Shown here: one piece after another, positions 31,496-41,357 of the stretch
Numbering within the stretch: the stretch's first letter is position 1
How the letters are laid out: each line of letters begins with the position of its first letter
Assembly (NCBI GenBank): GCA_016873115.1
Contig: VGYB01000015.1
Location: 1-44,785 of the forward strand
Direction: 5' to 3'
DNA length: 44,785 bases
Source of the DNA: Planctomycetota bacterium
GTDB taxonomy: Bacteria; Planctomycetota; Phycisphaerae; Phycisphaerales; SM1A02
Program-made: the position numbers and the translations under genes
The notes under the pieces: model-generated
What the model saw: only the letters and a program-made list of their open reading frames with translations
Told to the model about the DNA's origin: nothing
The model's database searches: none

Positions 31496-33286
31496 TCACG
31501 AGCGCCCGAAACGGCGCTCGAGCTCGGCCGTGGTCAGGCGGAACGCGGTGGGCCGGCCATGCGGGCAGCGATCCGGCCGGTCGATCGTGTCGCGGCGCGC
31601 CAGGAGTGCCGCGATCTCGGTGGCCGTCAGCCGATCACCCGCCTTCACCGCAGCCTTGCACGCCATCAGGTCGAGCACCTCGCTCAGCGCCGCCTCGGCG
31701 GCGCGCGGATCATCGGCGCGCAGGTCGCCCGCAGCGATCGAGAGCAGGAACTCCTGCGCTCCGACGCCGCGCTCCACGAGAAAGCTCGGCATGCTGTGCA
31801 CCGCGATCATGCGCGCACCCGAGGGCGTGCACTCGAGCCCGAGCCGATCGAGGATCGGTGCGAGCGCCTCGATGCGTTCGATGGCGCCGGTGCCGCAATC
31901 GACGAGCTCGGGCATGAGCAGGCGCTGCCGTTCAAGCGGGGCGCGCTCGATGCGGGCCTTCAGGTCCTCGAACATGACGCGCTCATGCAGGGCATGCTGA
32001 TCGATCACGGTCACTCCATCGCCCTCCTCCACCACGAGCCAGGCATGATCGATCTGCATGAAGCGCACGGGAGCCGAGCGCTCGACCGCCCGCATCGGTG
32101 CGGCGTCGTGGGCTGATGATCGTGCAGCAGGTTCACGGGAGAGCTCCGTCACGGCGTCCCCGGTCGGCTGCGTCCACGGGATGCCGCCATCCGCGTGCAC
32201 GATCGTCCGTTGCGTCATGCCGAGCGGGAGCGGAAGCGTGGGTTCAGGATGCTCCATCGCAGGCAGCCGCTGCGTGACGACGAGCCCGCGGCGCTCGAGC
32301 GCCTGCGCCACGGCGCGGCGGATCGCTCGATGCACGAGGCTGGGGAAGCGCAGGCGCACCTCGGTCTTGGCCGGATGCACATTCATGTCGACGGCACGCG
32401 GATCGAGCTCGACGAAGAGCGCGTACACCGGATGCACGGACGGATCCATCAGCCCGCGGAACGCCTCGCGCACCGCATGCTGCAGCGAGCGATCCTCGAT
32501 CGAGCGCCCGTTGATGAGGAGCCACTGGTTGCGGGCGGATGCCTTCGCAGCAGCCGGCGTACCGACCACGCCACCGATGCGGATGGGCCCGTGCAGCTCC
32601 GGGGATTCGAGTTCGAGCGCCAGGTCAAGCAGTTCAGGCGCCAATCCGGCGCCGAGCACCTGCACGCAGCGGGTGCGCTCATCCTGCGGCGGAAGGTCCA
32701 TGATCGTCCGGCCATCGCTCGAGAGCGTGAAGCCGATGCCCGGCGCGGCGAGCGCGATGGCATCGACCGCATCATGCACGCGGCCGGTCTCGGCAGCCTG
32801 GCTGCGCAGGAACTTGCGCCGGGCCGGCACATTGCGGAAGAGCGTCTGGACCTCGACGACGGTGCCCGGCGCGCCCGCCGCCGGACGCGGCCCGTTCACG
32901 AACCCGCCATCGACCTCGATCGCATGGGCGTGGGGATCATTGGCTCGACGGCTCGTGATCCGGAGCTGCGCCACGCTGCCGATGCTGGCGAGCGCCTCGC
33001 CGCGGAAGCCGTAACTTGCGACCGCCTTGAGGTCATCGAAGCTCGCGATCTTGCTGGTGGCGTGGGCCGTGACCGCCAGCAGCAGTTCATCGGGTGCGAT
33101 CCCTCCCCCGTCGTCACTCACACGGATCAGATCGGCTCCCCCGCCCTCGAGCTCGATGCTGACGCGCGCTGCACCGGCATCGAGCGCGTTCTCGACGAGT
33201 TCCTTCACCACGCTCGCGGGACGCTCCACCACCTCGCCCGCGGCGATCTGGTTCACCAGTTCGGGCATCAGCAATCGGATCGGCAT
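31496..33286 (-). CDS. mutL: DNA mismatch repair protein MutL
   Basis: 596 residues. The GHKL ATPase N-terminus has VNQIAAGEVVERPASVVKELVENALDAG, DDGGGI and ATSKI...GFRGEAL. The C-terminal part carries the endonuclease motif DQHA-x2-E-x4-E (DQHALHERVMFE), plus ACKAAVKAGDRL and CPHGRPT. MutL of this type nicks the daughter strand in MutS-directed repair. Its ATG overlaps the nadE stop by one base (TGATG), so it is translated within the pckA-ilvA-nadE-mutL operon, a setting not typical for mutL. The divergent linker between the domains is short and acidic/Ala-rich. Confidence 0.94.
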   Translation of the reverse strand: MPIRLLMPELVNQIAAGEVVERPASVVKELVENALDAGAARVSIELEGGGADLIRVSDDGGGIAPDELLLAVTAHATSKIASFDDLKAVASYGFRGEALASIGSVAQLRITSRRANDPHAHAIEVDGGFVNGPRPAAGAPGTVVEVQTLFRNVPARRKFLRSQAAETGRVHDAVDAIALAAPGIGFTLSSDGRTIMDLPPQDERTRCVQVLGAGLAPELLDLALELESPELHGPIRIGGVVGTPAAAKASARNQWLLINGRSIEDRSLQHAVREAFRGLMDPSVHPVYALFVELDPRAVDMNVHPAKTEVRLRFPSLVHRAIRRAVAQALERRGLVVTQRLPAMEHPEPTLPLPLGMTQRTIVHADGGIPWTQPTGDAVTELSREPAARSSAHDAAPMRAVERSAPVRFMQIDHAWLVVEEGDGVTVIDQHALHERVMFEDLKARIERAPLERQRLLMPELVDCGTGAIERIEALAPILDRLGLECTPSGARMIAVHSMPSFLVERGVGAQEFLLSIAAGDLRADDPRAAEAALSEVLDLMACKAAVKAGDRLTATEIAALLARRDTIDRPDRCPHGRPTAFRLTTAELERRFGRS

Positions 33287-34917
33287 CAGGTCTCCCGCAT
33301 CGCCAACGGCAGCCGCCGGCCGGGACCGAAGGCTCGCGTGCTGATCTTGGGCACCACGCCTGCCTGCTCGCGCTTGAACTGCGCGCGGTCGATCGCCAGG
33401 CACCACCTGCGCACCATCGCCTCATCGAAGCCGGTGCTGCGCGCGATCGATTGCGGCGATTGCTCGAGGTCAACGAACCCGTGCACGATCGCATCCAGCT
33501 CGTCGTAGGGCGGCAGCGTGTCCTGGTCGCGCTGGTCCGGGCGCAGTTCCGCGCTCGGTGGCTTCGTGATGCTGCCTTCGGGCACGGGTGGCCGCGCGAA
33601 TCCCGCACGCGCATGGTGATCGTTCATCCAGCGAGCGAGCGCGTAGACCCTGCCCTTCGTGAGGTCACCGATCGGCGCGATGCCACCGCACATGTCGCCG
33701 TACAGCGTGGCGTAGCCGACCGCGAGTTCGCTCTTGTTCCCGGTGCTCACCACCATGGCACCCGTGGCATTCGAGAGCGCCATGAGCGTCAGCCCGCGCA
33801 GGCGGCTCTGCAGGTTCTCGTCGGCGAGGCCCTGGAGGGGCTCGACGCCGCCGATCGACCTCGCCAGCAGTTCATGCGCCGGGGCGATCGGGAGGAGGTC
33901 GGGTGGCTGCATGCCGAGGGCAGCCGCCGTGGCCCGTGCATCGGAGAGCGAATGGTCACTGCTGAACCGGCTGGGCATCATCACGCCCCGCACCTTGGCC
34001 GGACCGAGCGCACGCACGCAGAGTGCCGCCACGACGGCGCTGTCGATGCCCCCCGAGAGGCCGATGAGCGCCCGCGCATGACCGGTCTTGCGCAGGTAGC
34101 CCTCGATCGCAGCGACCAGGGCCCGGAAGGTGTCGTGCTCGCCATCGCGCGGCTCGATCGGGCGCGCCGGCAGGTCAAGGTCAAGCGTCTCGACCGACTC
34201 GGCGAATCGTGGCAACTCGGCGATCGCGCCCTGTGCGCCCACCAGCGCACTGGCGCCGTCGAAGACAAGATCGTCGTTCGCACCGACCTGGTTCACGCTG
34301 ACCACGCTGCCCCGGATCCGCTCGGCCGCAGACTGCAGGATGCCCATCTGGCGTTGGTGCTTGCCGAGCCGGAAGGGGCTCGCACTGAGCACGACGATCG
34401 CACGCACGCCGAGCGCCGCACACTCCGCCACGGGATCGCATCCGTAGCGGCCCGGCCCCACCGCGTCATCGGCGCGCCAGAGGTCCTCGCAGACGAGTAC
34501 GCCCAGCCGCGTGCCTCTCAGCTCGACGACCAACGGTTCCGTGCCGGGCTCGAAGTGGCGCCACTCGTCGAAGACGTCATAGGTCGGCAGCAGTCGCTTG
34601 TCGTACCACGCCTCGATGCGCCCGCCGCGAAGGAAGGCGACGGCGTTGCGCGTTCGCCGTCCGACACGGCGCGGCGAACCGACCAGCATGGGCAGCGGAC
34701 ACTGCCCGGCCAGCGCGGCCACGGCCTGCTCGCACCGCTCGACGAAACCCTCGCGCTCGATCAGGTCGCGCGGTGGATACCCGCAGACCGCCAGTTCGGT
34801 GGTGACGGCAAGATCGGCACCCTGCGACGCCGCCGTGCGCGCCGCCTCGGCGATCCGTGCGAGGTTGCCCTGCACGTCGCCCACCAAGACATCGAGTTGG
34901 AGCGGCGCGATGCGCAT
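33286..34917 (-). CDS. nadE: Glutamine-dependent NAD+ synthetase
   Basis: 543 residues. It has an N-terminal nitrilase-type glutaminase domain (about 1-260) with the Glu-Lys-Cys triad in TTELAVCGYPPRDL, WYDKRLLPTYDVFDE and VLVCEDLW. The C-terminal NAD synthetase domain (about 270-543) has the ATP pyrophosphatase P loop LSGGIDSAVV (about residue 288) and STGNKSELAVGYATLYGDMCGG. It amidates deamido-NAD to NAD with glutamine as nitrogen donor. A 6-base gap separates it from ilvA and one base overlaps mutL. The usual size for the two-domain form is about 540-580 residues. Confidence 0.95.
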   Translation of the reverse strand: MRIAPLQLDVLVGDVQGNLARIAEAARTAASQGADLAVTTELAVCGYPPRDLIEREGFVERCEQAVAALAGQCPLPMLVGSPRRVGRRTRNAVAFLRGGRIEAWYDKRLLPTYDVFDEWRHFEPGTEPLVVELRGTRLGVLVCEDLWRADDAVGPGRYGCDPVAECAALGVRAIVVLSASPFRLGKHQRQMGILQSAAERIRGSVVSVNQVGANDDLVFDGASALVGAQGAIAELPRFAESVETLDLDLPARPIEPRDGEHDTFRALVAAIEGYLRKTGHARALIGLSGGIDSAVVAALCVRALGPAKVRGVMMPSRFSSDHSLSDARATAAALGMQPPDLLPIAPAHELLARSIGGVEPLQGLADENLQSRLRGLTLMALSNATGAMVVSTGNKSELAVGYATLYGDMCGGIAPIGDLTKGRVYALARWMNDHHARAGFARPPVPEGSITKPPSAELRPDQRDQDTLPPYDELDAIVHGFVDLEQSPQSIARSTGFDEAMVRRWCLAIDRAQFKREQAGVVPKISTRAFGPGRRLPLAMRET

Positions 34918-34923
34918 GCGCGC

Positions 34924-36177
34924 TCAGTCCTCGCCGAACCGCGAAAGGCCCATGCGTGAACGCTCAAGCACCGTGATGCCGCAGTCGCGCAGCGCCGCAA
35001 AGACCTGTTCCGCATGCTCGGGGCCGCGGACCTCGACTTGGCAGAGCACCTGCACCTTGCTGATGTCTGGTCCGCCGAACGCACGCTCGTGGCTGACCTG
35101 CTTGACGCTTGCGCCGGCGTTGGCCAGCGTCGTGGCCAGCTCGGCCAGCCCGCCCGGCCGGTCCTTGATGATCGCGGTGAATTGCACGATGCGGCCATCG
35201 ACCGCCAAGCCATGCTCGATCACGCGCGCCAAGGTGGTTGGATCGATGTTCCCGCCGCAGAGCATGAGCGCCACGCGCTTGCCCTTGAGCTGGGGAACGC
35301 GGCCGGCGATGAACGCGGCCAGGCTCGCTGCGCCCGCGCCCTCGACGACGCCCTTCTCCCACTCGAGCAGTCGCAGGATCGCCAGCGAGATCGCTTCCTC
35401 ACCGACCTCGATCACCTCATCCACGTGGTCGCGGGCGATCGAGAAGGCCAGGTCGCCCACCTCGGGCACGGCCAAGCCGTCAGCCAGGGTGGGCTCCATC
35501 GACACCCGGACCGGATGACCGGCATCCAGCGCCGCACGGAAGCTTGCCGCACGGAATGCCTCCACGCCGATGACCTTCGTGGCAGGCGAGACCGCACGGG
35601 CCACCAGCCCGACACCCGCCAGCAGCCCACCGCCGCCGATGGGCACGATGACCGCGTCGAGCCGCTCGACCTGCTCGAAGACCTCGAGCGCCATGGTGCC
35701 GGCACCCGCGATGATCGCGGGGTCGTTGTAGCCGTTGATGTACGCCAGGCCCTCCATGCCCACGAGCTGGTCGGCCCGTACGCGCGCCTCGGCGATGTTG
35801 TCGCCGTAGACGACCACGCGCGCGCCGAGTTCCTTGCAGCGCACCTGCTTGATGAGCGGCGCGAAGCGCGGCATGCAGACCGTGACGGGAATGCCCAGGT
35901 CGCGGCCATGATGGGCGAGCGCGAGCGCGTGGTTGCCGGCGCTCGCAGCGATCACGCCACGCGCGCGCTGGCTGGCATCGAGCTGCAGCAGCGTGTTGCG
36001 CGCACCACGCTCCTTGAAGGAGCCAGTGGCCTGGCGGTAGTCGAGCTTGCAGAAGATCTCGGCGCCGAGGTGATCGCTCAGCGCCGAACTGCGGCGGCAT
36101 GGGGTGCGCTCGATGCCGCCGGCAATGCGCGCGGCCGCGGCTCTCACATCCTCGAAGGTGACGGTTGCGATGGCCAT
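34924..36177 (-). CDS. ilvA: Threonine ammonia-lyase with C-terminal ACT domain
   Basis: 417 residues. PLP fold II: Lys55 in GSFKERGARN binds the cofactor, SAGNHALALA and GGGGLLAG are the phosphate-binding loops. The C-terminal 80 residues (VDGRIVQFTAIIKDRPGGLAEL) form an ACT-like domain. It turns threonine into 2-oxobutyrate, for isoleucine synthesis or catabolism. A single ACT domain fits the short form, so the catabolic-type name tdcB would be equally suitable. It sits 3 bases after pckA and 6 bases before nadE in the same operon. Confidence 0.92.
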   Translation of the reverse strand: MAIATVTFEDVRAAAARIAGGIERTPCRRSSALSDHLGAEIFCKLDYRQATGSFKERGARNTLLQLDASQRARGVIAASAGNHALALAHHGRDLGIPVTVCMPRFAPLIKQVRCKELGARVVVYGDNIAEARVRADQLVGMEGLAYINGYNDPAIIAGAGTMALEVFEQVERLDAVIVPIGGGGLLAGVGLVARAVSPATKVIGVEAFRAASFRAALDAGHPVRVSMEPTLADGLAVPEVGDLAFSIARDHVDEVIEVGEEAISLAILRLLEWEKGVVEGAGAASLAAFIAGRVPQLKGKRVALMLCGGNIDPTTLARVIEHGLAVDGRIVQFTAIIKDRPGGLAELATTLANAGASVKQVSHERAFGGPDISKVQVLCQVEVRGPEHAEQVFAALRDCGITVLERSRMGLSRFGED

Positions 36178-36180
36178 GCG

Positions 36181-37761
<1,581 letters not shown>

Positions 37762-37835
37762 GGTGGTACATCCCAACACACGGGAAGTCGCGAATCCTAC
37801 CCAGGTCGAGGCCCCCGACCCATGCGTTCCCGCCG

Positions 37836-37864
37836 TTGCAGCAACCGTGCTGCCACGCTAGACT
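37836..37864 (+). promoter_or_regulatory. tRNA-His promoter
   Basis: TTGCAG (37836-37841), 17 bases, TAGACT (37859-37864). The -10 ends 12 bases before the mature tRNA 5' end. This is one of the best sigma70-type matches in the window. Confidence 0.65.
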
Positions 37865-37876
37865 TCCGCGACTCGC

Positions 37877-37950
37877 GGAGTCCGTAGCTCAGTTGGCAGA
37901 GCACCGGGTTGTGATCCCGGGTGTCGCGGGTTCAAGCCCCGTCGGACTCC
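37877..37950 (+). tRNA. tRNA-His (anticodon GTG)
   Basis: 74 bases including the encoded G-1 (37877), which pairs with C73 (37950), the histidyl identity element. Acceptor GAGTCCG/CGGACTC, anticodon stem CCGGG/CCCGG with loop TTGTGAT (anticodon GTG), T arm GCGGG-TTCAAGC-CCCGT. CCA is not encoded. The nitrilase-family gene starts 11 bases after its 3' end. Confidence 0.96.
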
Positions 37951-37961
37951 CTTCCTCGATT

Positions 37962-38765
37962 ATGGGTCACGCACCCACGAACGACCTCCGCATCGTGCTG
38001 CTCCAGCATGACCTGGCGTGGGAGGACAAGCCCGCCAACCGGAGCGCATTCGCCTCGCTCTTGGCCGAGTCGGCCCAACCGGGGTCGCTCGTGATCCTGC
38101 CCGAACTGTGCGATGTCGGCTTCACGATGCAGGCAGATCGCGCTGCCGAGCCATCGAGCCTGCCTTGGGCGCAGGATCTTGCCGCCCGGCACCAAGTCTG
38201 GCTGCAAGCTGGACTTGCGATCCGGGAGGCAGGCCGCACCTTCAATGCCGCGTGCATGATCGGACCCGATGGCTCGCTTTTGGCGACCTATCGAAAGACC
38301 TTCCTCTTCTCGCACGGCACCGAAACCGAGCACTACGCGGCCGGGTCGGGGCCGATCGTGGTTGAGATTGCAGGTTGGAGGGTCGCACCCTTCATCTGCT
38401 ACGACCTTCGCTTTCCGGAAGTGTGGCGTCATGCTGCACTTGCGGGCGCGGAGCTCTTCACGCTCAGTGCGAACTGGCCCGCGCGTCGCCATGCGCATTG
38501 GGCTGCGCTCGTCCGCGCACGGGCGATCGAGAACCAAGCCTTCGTCGCCTGCTGCAATCGGGTCGGTCGTGATCCGAACTTGGCCTACGACGGCGGATCG
38601 GCCCTGATCGATCCCATGGGCGAAGCGCTCGTGGTCGGCGACGGCCGCGCCTGTGCGCTCGACGCGGTAGCGCGGCGCAGCACGATCGAGTTATGGCGAC
38701 GCGACTTCGGTGCGCTCCGCGACATGCAGCCGGGATGGCTCGGATCGGATCGCCGCCACACTTGA
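37962..38765 (+). CDS. Carbon-nitrogen hydrolase (nitrilase superfamily, omega-amidase-like)
   Basis: 267 residues. The Glu-Lys-Cys triad is Glu48 (VILPELCDVGF), Lys112 (TYRKTFLFS) and Cys146 (APFICYDLRFPEVWR). The CYDLRFPE nucleophile box and the RARAIENQAFV segment fit the omega-amidase/YafV or Nit2 branch, which hydrolyses 2-oxoglutaramate or related amides; other amides are possible. The start is only 11 bases after the tRNA-His 3' end, with no separate promoter visible, so it is probably cotranscribed with that tRNA. There is no Shine-Dalgarno sequence. Confidence 0.87.
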   Translation: MGHAPTNDLRIVLLQHDLAWEDKPANRSAFASLLAESAQPGSLVILPELCDVGFTMQADRAAEPSSLPWAQDLAARHQVWLQAGLAIREAGRTFNAACMIGPDGSLLATYRKTFLFSHGTETEHYAAGSGPIVVEIAGWRVAPFICYDLRFPEVWRHAALAGAELFTLSANWPARRHAHWAALVRARAIENQAFVACCNRVGRDPNLAYDGGSALIDPMGEALVVGDGRACALDAVARRSTIELWRRDFGALRDMQPGWLGSDRRHT

Positions 38766-38809
38766 AACGCAGGCGTTTCGGTTGACGAGCGCCGCATGCG
38801 GAGTAGACT
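38764..38809 (+). promoter_or_regulatory. Promoter with upstream palindrome
   Basis: TTGACG (38782-38787), 16 bases, TAGACT (38804-38809). Directly upstream is a perfect inverted repeat, GAAACGC-AG-GCGTTTC (38764-38779), which ends 2 bases before the -35. The two-base spacer is too tight for a stable hairpin, so a dimeric operator is more likely than a terminator. Confidence 0.55.
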
Positions 38810-38858
38810 CCGCGCGCCGGGCCTTGCCCTGCGCTCGCACGGATCGCGGAGAAAGATC

Positions 38859-39551
38859 ATGCAGACTAGGACGTCTCGACGCGCAGCATCGCGCAGCTCA
38901 CCAACCAGAAAGTCGTCATCGTCCAAGAGTGCCTCGGCCTCGTCGGCGCGCCCGTCGCGCGGCGGATCGGGGCGCGGAAGGGCATCGCGTTCGGTGCGCA
39001 CGCAGCGCTGGGAAACGCCGCTCCGTCGTGCGTTCTTCAGCAGTGCAGGCCGCCTCGCCGCATCGATGGGCGTGAGCGTCGATGCGTGCGTCGCGCATGT
39101 GCGTGCGCTGCAGCCCGATGCTGGCTTCAACGACTCCGAAGTCGACACCATCCGCAAGGCAGTGCATGATCTTGTGCTGGTCGCCGGCTGTGTGCAGGAT
39201 GCACCACAGGCCTGGAGCGAGCTGCGCCGGGAGCACACCTGGATCTTGATCGAAGCCCTGAGAACCTATGCTCCCTCGCGTGATCGCGGGCTGCAGGTCG
39301 AGCGATTCTGGTGCAACCTGCAGGCGGCGTCCGTTCGCGGCCAACTGGGTCCGCTCGCACGAGGCCTGGACTCGTGGGACCCGCGCCGACCGCTCGGTCT
39401 TTGGCTGACCGACCTACTGTTCAGTCAGGTGCAACTTGCGCGTGAGTTCGCTCCATCGCACCCCGCGGTGCCCGTGCGTGCACTTGAGTCGCTTGACATG
39501 ATCGAGGAAGCGCGTACCCTTCGCTTCCCCCTGATTGCCGCGGTGCAGTGA
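38859..39551 (+). CDS. Unknown protein with Ser/Arg-rich basic N-terminal tail
   Basis: 230 residues. The first 47 residues are almost only Ser, Arg, Ala, Lys and Gly (for example SSPTRKSSSSKSASASS and RPSRGGSGRGRAS), a disordered basic tail that could bind nucleic acid. The remainder is helical and better ordered, with RTQRWETPLRRAFFSSAGRL and LREEHTW-type stretches (LRREHTWILIEALRTY). I do not recognise a domain. The ATG has a GGAGAAA Shine-Dalgarno sequence and its own promoter with an upstream palindrome (see 38764-38809). It lies between tRNA-His/nitrilase and tRNA-Phe; the latter follows by 33 bases. Confidence 0.65.
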   Translation: MQTRTSRRAASRSSPTRKSSSSKSASASSARPSRGGSGRGRASRSVRTQRWETPLRRAFFSSAGRLAASMGVSVDACVAHVRALQPDAGFNDSEVDTIRKAVHDLVLVAGCVQDAPQAWSELRREHTWILIEALRTYAPSRDRGLQVERFWCNLQAASVRGQLGPLARGLDSWDPRRPLGLWLTDLLFSQVQLAREFAPSHPAVPVRALESLDMIEEARTLRFPLIAAVQ

Positions 39552-39584
39552 TTGGCCGCCTGGTCAGAGGGGCCAATTCGGTCC

Positions 39585-39657
39585 GCCACCTTAGCTCAGT
39601 TGGTAGAGCACCGCATTGAAAATGCGGGTGTCCGCGGTTCAAGTCCGCGAGGTGGCA
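39585..39657 (+). tRNA. tRNA-Phe (anticodon GAA)
   Basis: 73 bases. Acceptor GCCACCT/AGGTGGC with discriminator A, D arm GCTC-AGTTGGTA-GAGC, anticodon stem CCGCA/TGCGG with loop TTGAAAA (anticodon GAA), T arm CGCGG-TTCAAGT-CCGCG. CCA is not encoded. No separate promoter is clear, so it may be read from the upstream gene. Confidence 0.96.
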
Positions 39658-39659
39658 TC

Positions 39660-39700
39660 AATGACGCGGCGCCCAGGTTTGCTGGGCGCCGCGCGTCATT
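39660..39700. terminator. Long hairpin after tRNA-Phe
   Basis: AATGACGCGGCGCCCA (39660-39675) pairs with 39683-39700 over 16 positions with a 2-base bulge and a 7-base loop. It lies between tRNA-Phe and the convergent MshEN-type gene (stop at 39712) and probably ends both transcripts. Confidence 0.7.
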
Positions 39701-39711
39701 GTTGGGTCGCC

Positions 39712-40245
39712 TTACCGACTGCTCGGTTCAGGGCGACCGCCAAGGGGGTCCAGTTGAACGCCACCGCGCACGGTCCGCGCGTCCATCCCCGTCATGGGGT
39801 AGTGGCGTTCGAGCGCCACGGCGAGTTCCTCGCTGTCGACGATCGTGAAGATGACGGTCCGGCCGAGCACGGCACTGGCGAATCGCGCCGCCCGGGCCAT
39901 GTGCTGGGTCGTGGTCGCGGCGACGAGGGCGCCCTCATCCAGGGCCAGGGGAAGCAGGCGGAATTGCCATGCCTGCCGCGCATCGACGAGCGCGAGCGCG
40001 TCGGGCTCGGTGGTCGACAGGGTCCTTCGCGATGAGGCCTGGATCTGTCGGTACTGGTCGATCCAAGCGGCCTCGATGAGCGATGGTGCGACGCCGCAGA
40101 TCTCCTCCGCGAGCGCGCCGAAGGGGCGCCCGTCCTGCTTCTGTCGGCAGAGCACCCGCTCCACTTCTCGCTCGGTCATCACGCCCTGCGCCACAAGCAG
40201 TTCGCCCAGTCGCGGCACATTGCGGATGAGTTCCATTGGGTCCAT
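39712..40245 (-). CDS. Stand-alone GspE/MshEN N-terminal-domain protein
   Basis: 177 residues. Residues 12-35 read RLGELLVAQGVMTEREVERV, then LCRQ. This fits the MshEN motif R-L-G-x2-L-x3-G-x5-L-x2-x-L-x2-Q, the N-terminal domain of GspE/PilB/MshE ATPases that in MshE binds cyclic-di-GMP. A second weaker copy starts PFGALAEEICGV. There is no ATPase domain in the protein, which ends with an alpha/beta segment (LGRTVIFTIVDSEELAVALERHY), so it is not a truncated PilB fragment with remaining P loop. An AGGGAAG Shine-Dalgarno sequence precedes the ATG. Nucleotide binding is inferred from the motif only. Confidence 0.75.
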   Translation of the reverse strand: MDPMELIRNVPRLGELLVAQGVMTEREVERVLCRQKQDGRPFGALAEEICGVAPSLIEAAWIDQYRQIQASSRRTLSTTEPDALALVDARQAWQFRLLPLALDEGALVAATTTQHMARAARFASAVLGRTVIFTIVDSEELAVALERHYPMTGMDARTVRGGVQLDPLGGRPEPSSR

Positions 40246-40351
40246 CGTGCTTCCCTCTGAGCGGTGCATCGGGCCCATCCGGTGGCGACTTTCGCCCGAT
40301 GCCCGGGATTTGGGCAAGTTTGTCCCCCACGGCCCGAGGGGCCTGCACCGA

Positions 40352-40357
40352 TAGGCT
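40352..40357 (+). promoter_or_regulatory. -10-like TAGGCT, 7 bases before GTG
   Basis: TAGGCT ends 7 bases before the GTG at 40365. No Shine-Dalgarno sequence is visible, so a leaderless transcript is likely. Confidence 0.4.
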
Positions 40358-40364
40358 CTGCCGG

Positions 40365-41357
40365 GTGACCGCCCCCGCGCACCACGCTCTCCTGCAACGG
40401 GTCGAAGCCTGGCTCGGTGACTTGGCGAGCGGCCGCGGCCCTGTGCAAGGCCGAGCCTCACAGCGGCACATCGAATCGATGCACGCCGTGCTGCGGGCCG
40501 GGCCATCGGTGACGGGTTGGTGGAGCGCCCTCGCCGAGGCACACGCGATCGCCGCAGCACTCGCGGCAGGTGCATCGACGGAACTGCATGCACCCACGCA
40601 CGATGGCCGCACCTGCGACCTCGTCGCCACGCGCGGTCCAACCCGGCTGTGGGTGCATGTGAAGTCGCTCGCACCGGATCCATCGATCGACCCGATGCCG
40701 GTGGAGCGACAGCGCGCCGTGCAGGAGGAACTCGTCGCCGCGCTGCGCAGCGTGGAAGGCGTCGCGCGCGGCGTGGTCGTCTCGGTCGAGGCGCTCGCGC
40801 CGCTCTTGACCACGGCACCGGACGTGAGGGCCGCCCAGGAGTTCCTGCGCCGAGCCTCGGTCGGCGATGAGTTGCTCGTGCGATCGGCCGCAGGCGATGT
40901 GCTGGGCCGCATGAGCGTGCTCTCACCGTGGGACGGCGGTCATGTCGCGATCGCTCCTGGTGATGTGCAGCGCCCGGGGCAGCAGCGAGGCCGCATCGAT
41001 CGGCTCATGCGCAGGGCCTGCGCACAGTTCATGCCCGGGGAGCGCAATCTCGTGGCGATCGCCGCGATGCCTGCGCAGGAACTGGCGATCGACTGGGCGC
41101 TCCTGGGCACGCCGATCGAGCGCTGGGATCGTTTCCCCCGACGCGGCGAGCGCGTGGCCTTCGGGCGCGCAGATGATGGACTCTGGTCGCGTGGCCGCGA
41201 ACCCTCGTGCAGACTGGCTGCGTGGATGGCGCCTTGGCCGCGCGCCGGCCGCGCGTGGCTGCGCGATGCGGCGAACGACGATGCATCGGCGCTCGTGCGC
41301 GACCTATGCGCCGAACAACCGCTCATGGAGCGGGATCCGGGCTGCGCGCTCGGCTGA
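40365..41357 (+). CDS. Unknown protein with restriction-nuclease-like segment
   Basis: 330 residues from a GTG. Around residues 75-105, ELHAPTHDGRTCDLV followed by TRLWVHVKSLA resembles the core of PD-(D/E)XK nuclease-like folds, where an Asp is followed by a strand ending in E-x-K; here that position is H-V-K, so catalytic competence is doubtful. The remaining sequence has a possible helical part (QRAVQEELVAALRSVEGVARG) and a C-terminal lobe (GTPIERWDRFPRRGERVAFG). No family is recognised. Start chosen by the TAGGCT element; earlier in-frame starts would reach the MshEN gene region. Its 3' end overlaps the hflX 3' end by 54 bases, tail to tail. Confidence 0.6.
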   Translation: MTAPAHHALLQRVEAWLGDLASGRGPVQGRASQRHIESMHAVLRAGPSVTGWWSALAEAHAIAAALAAGASTELHAPTHDGRTCDLVATRGPTRLWVHVKSLAPDPSIDPMPVERQRAVQEELVAALRSVEGVARGVVVSVEALAPLLTTAPDVRAAQEFLRRASVGDELLVRSAAGDVLGRMSVLSPWDGGHVAIAPGDVQRPGQQRGRIDRLMRRACAQFMPGERNLVAIAAMPAQELAIDWALLGTPIERWDRFPRRGERVAFGRADDGLWSRGREPSCRLAAWMAPWPRAGRAWLRDAANDDASALVRDLCAEQPLMERDPGCALG

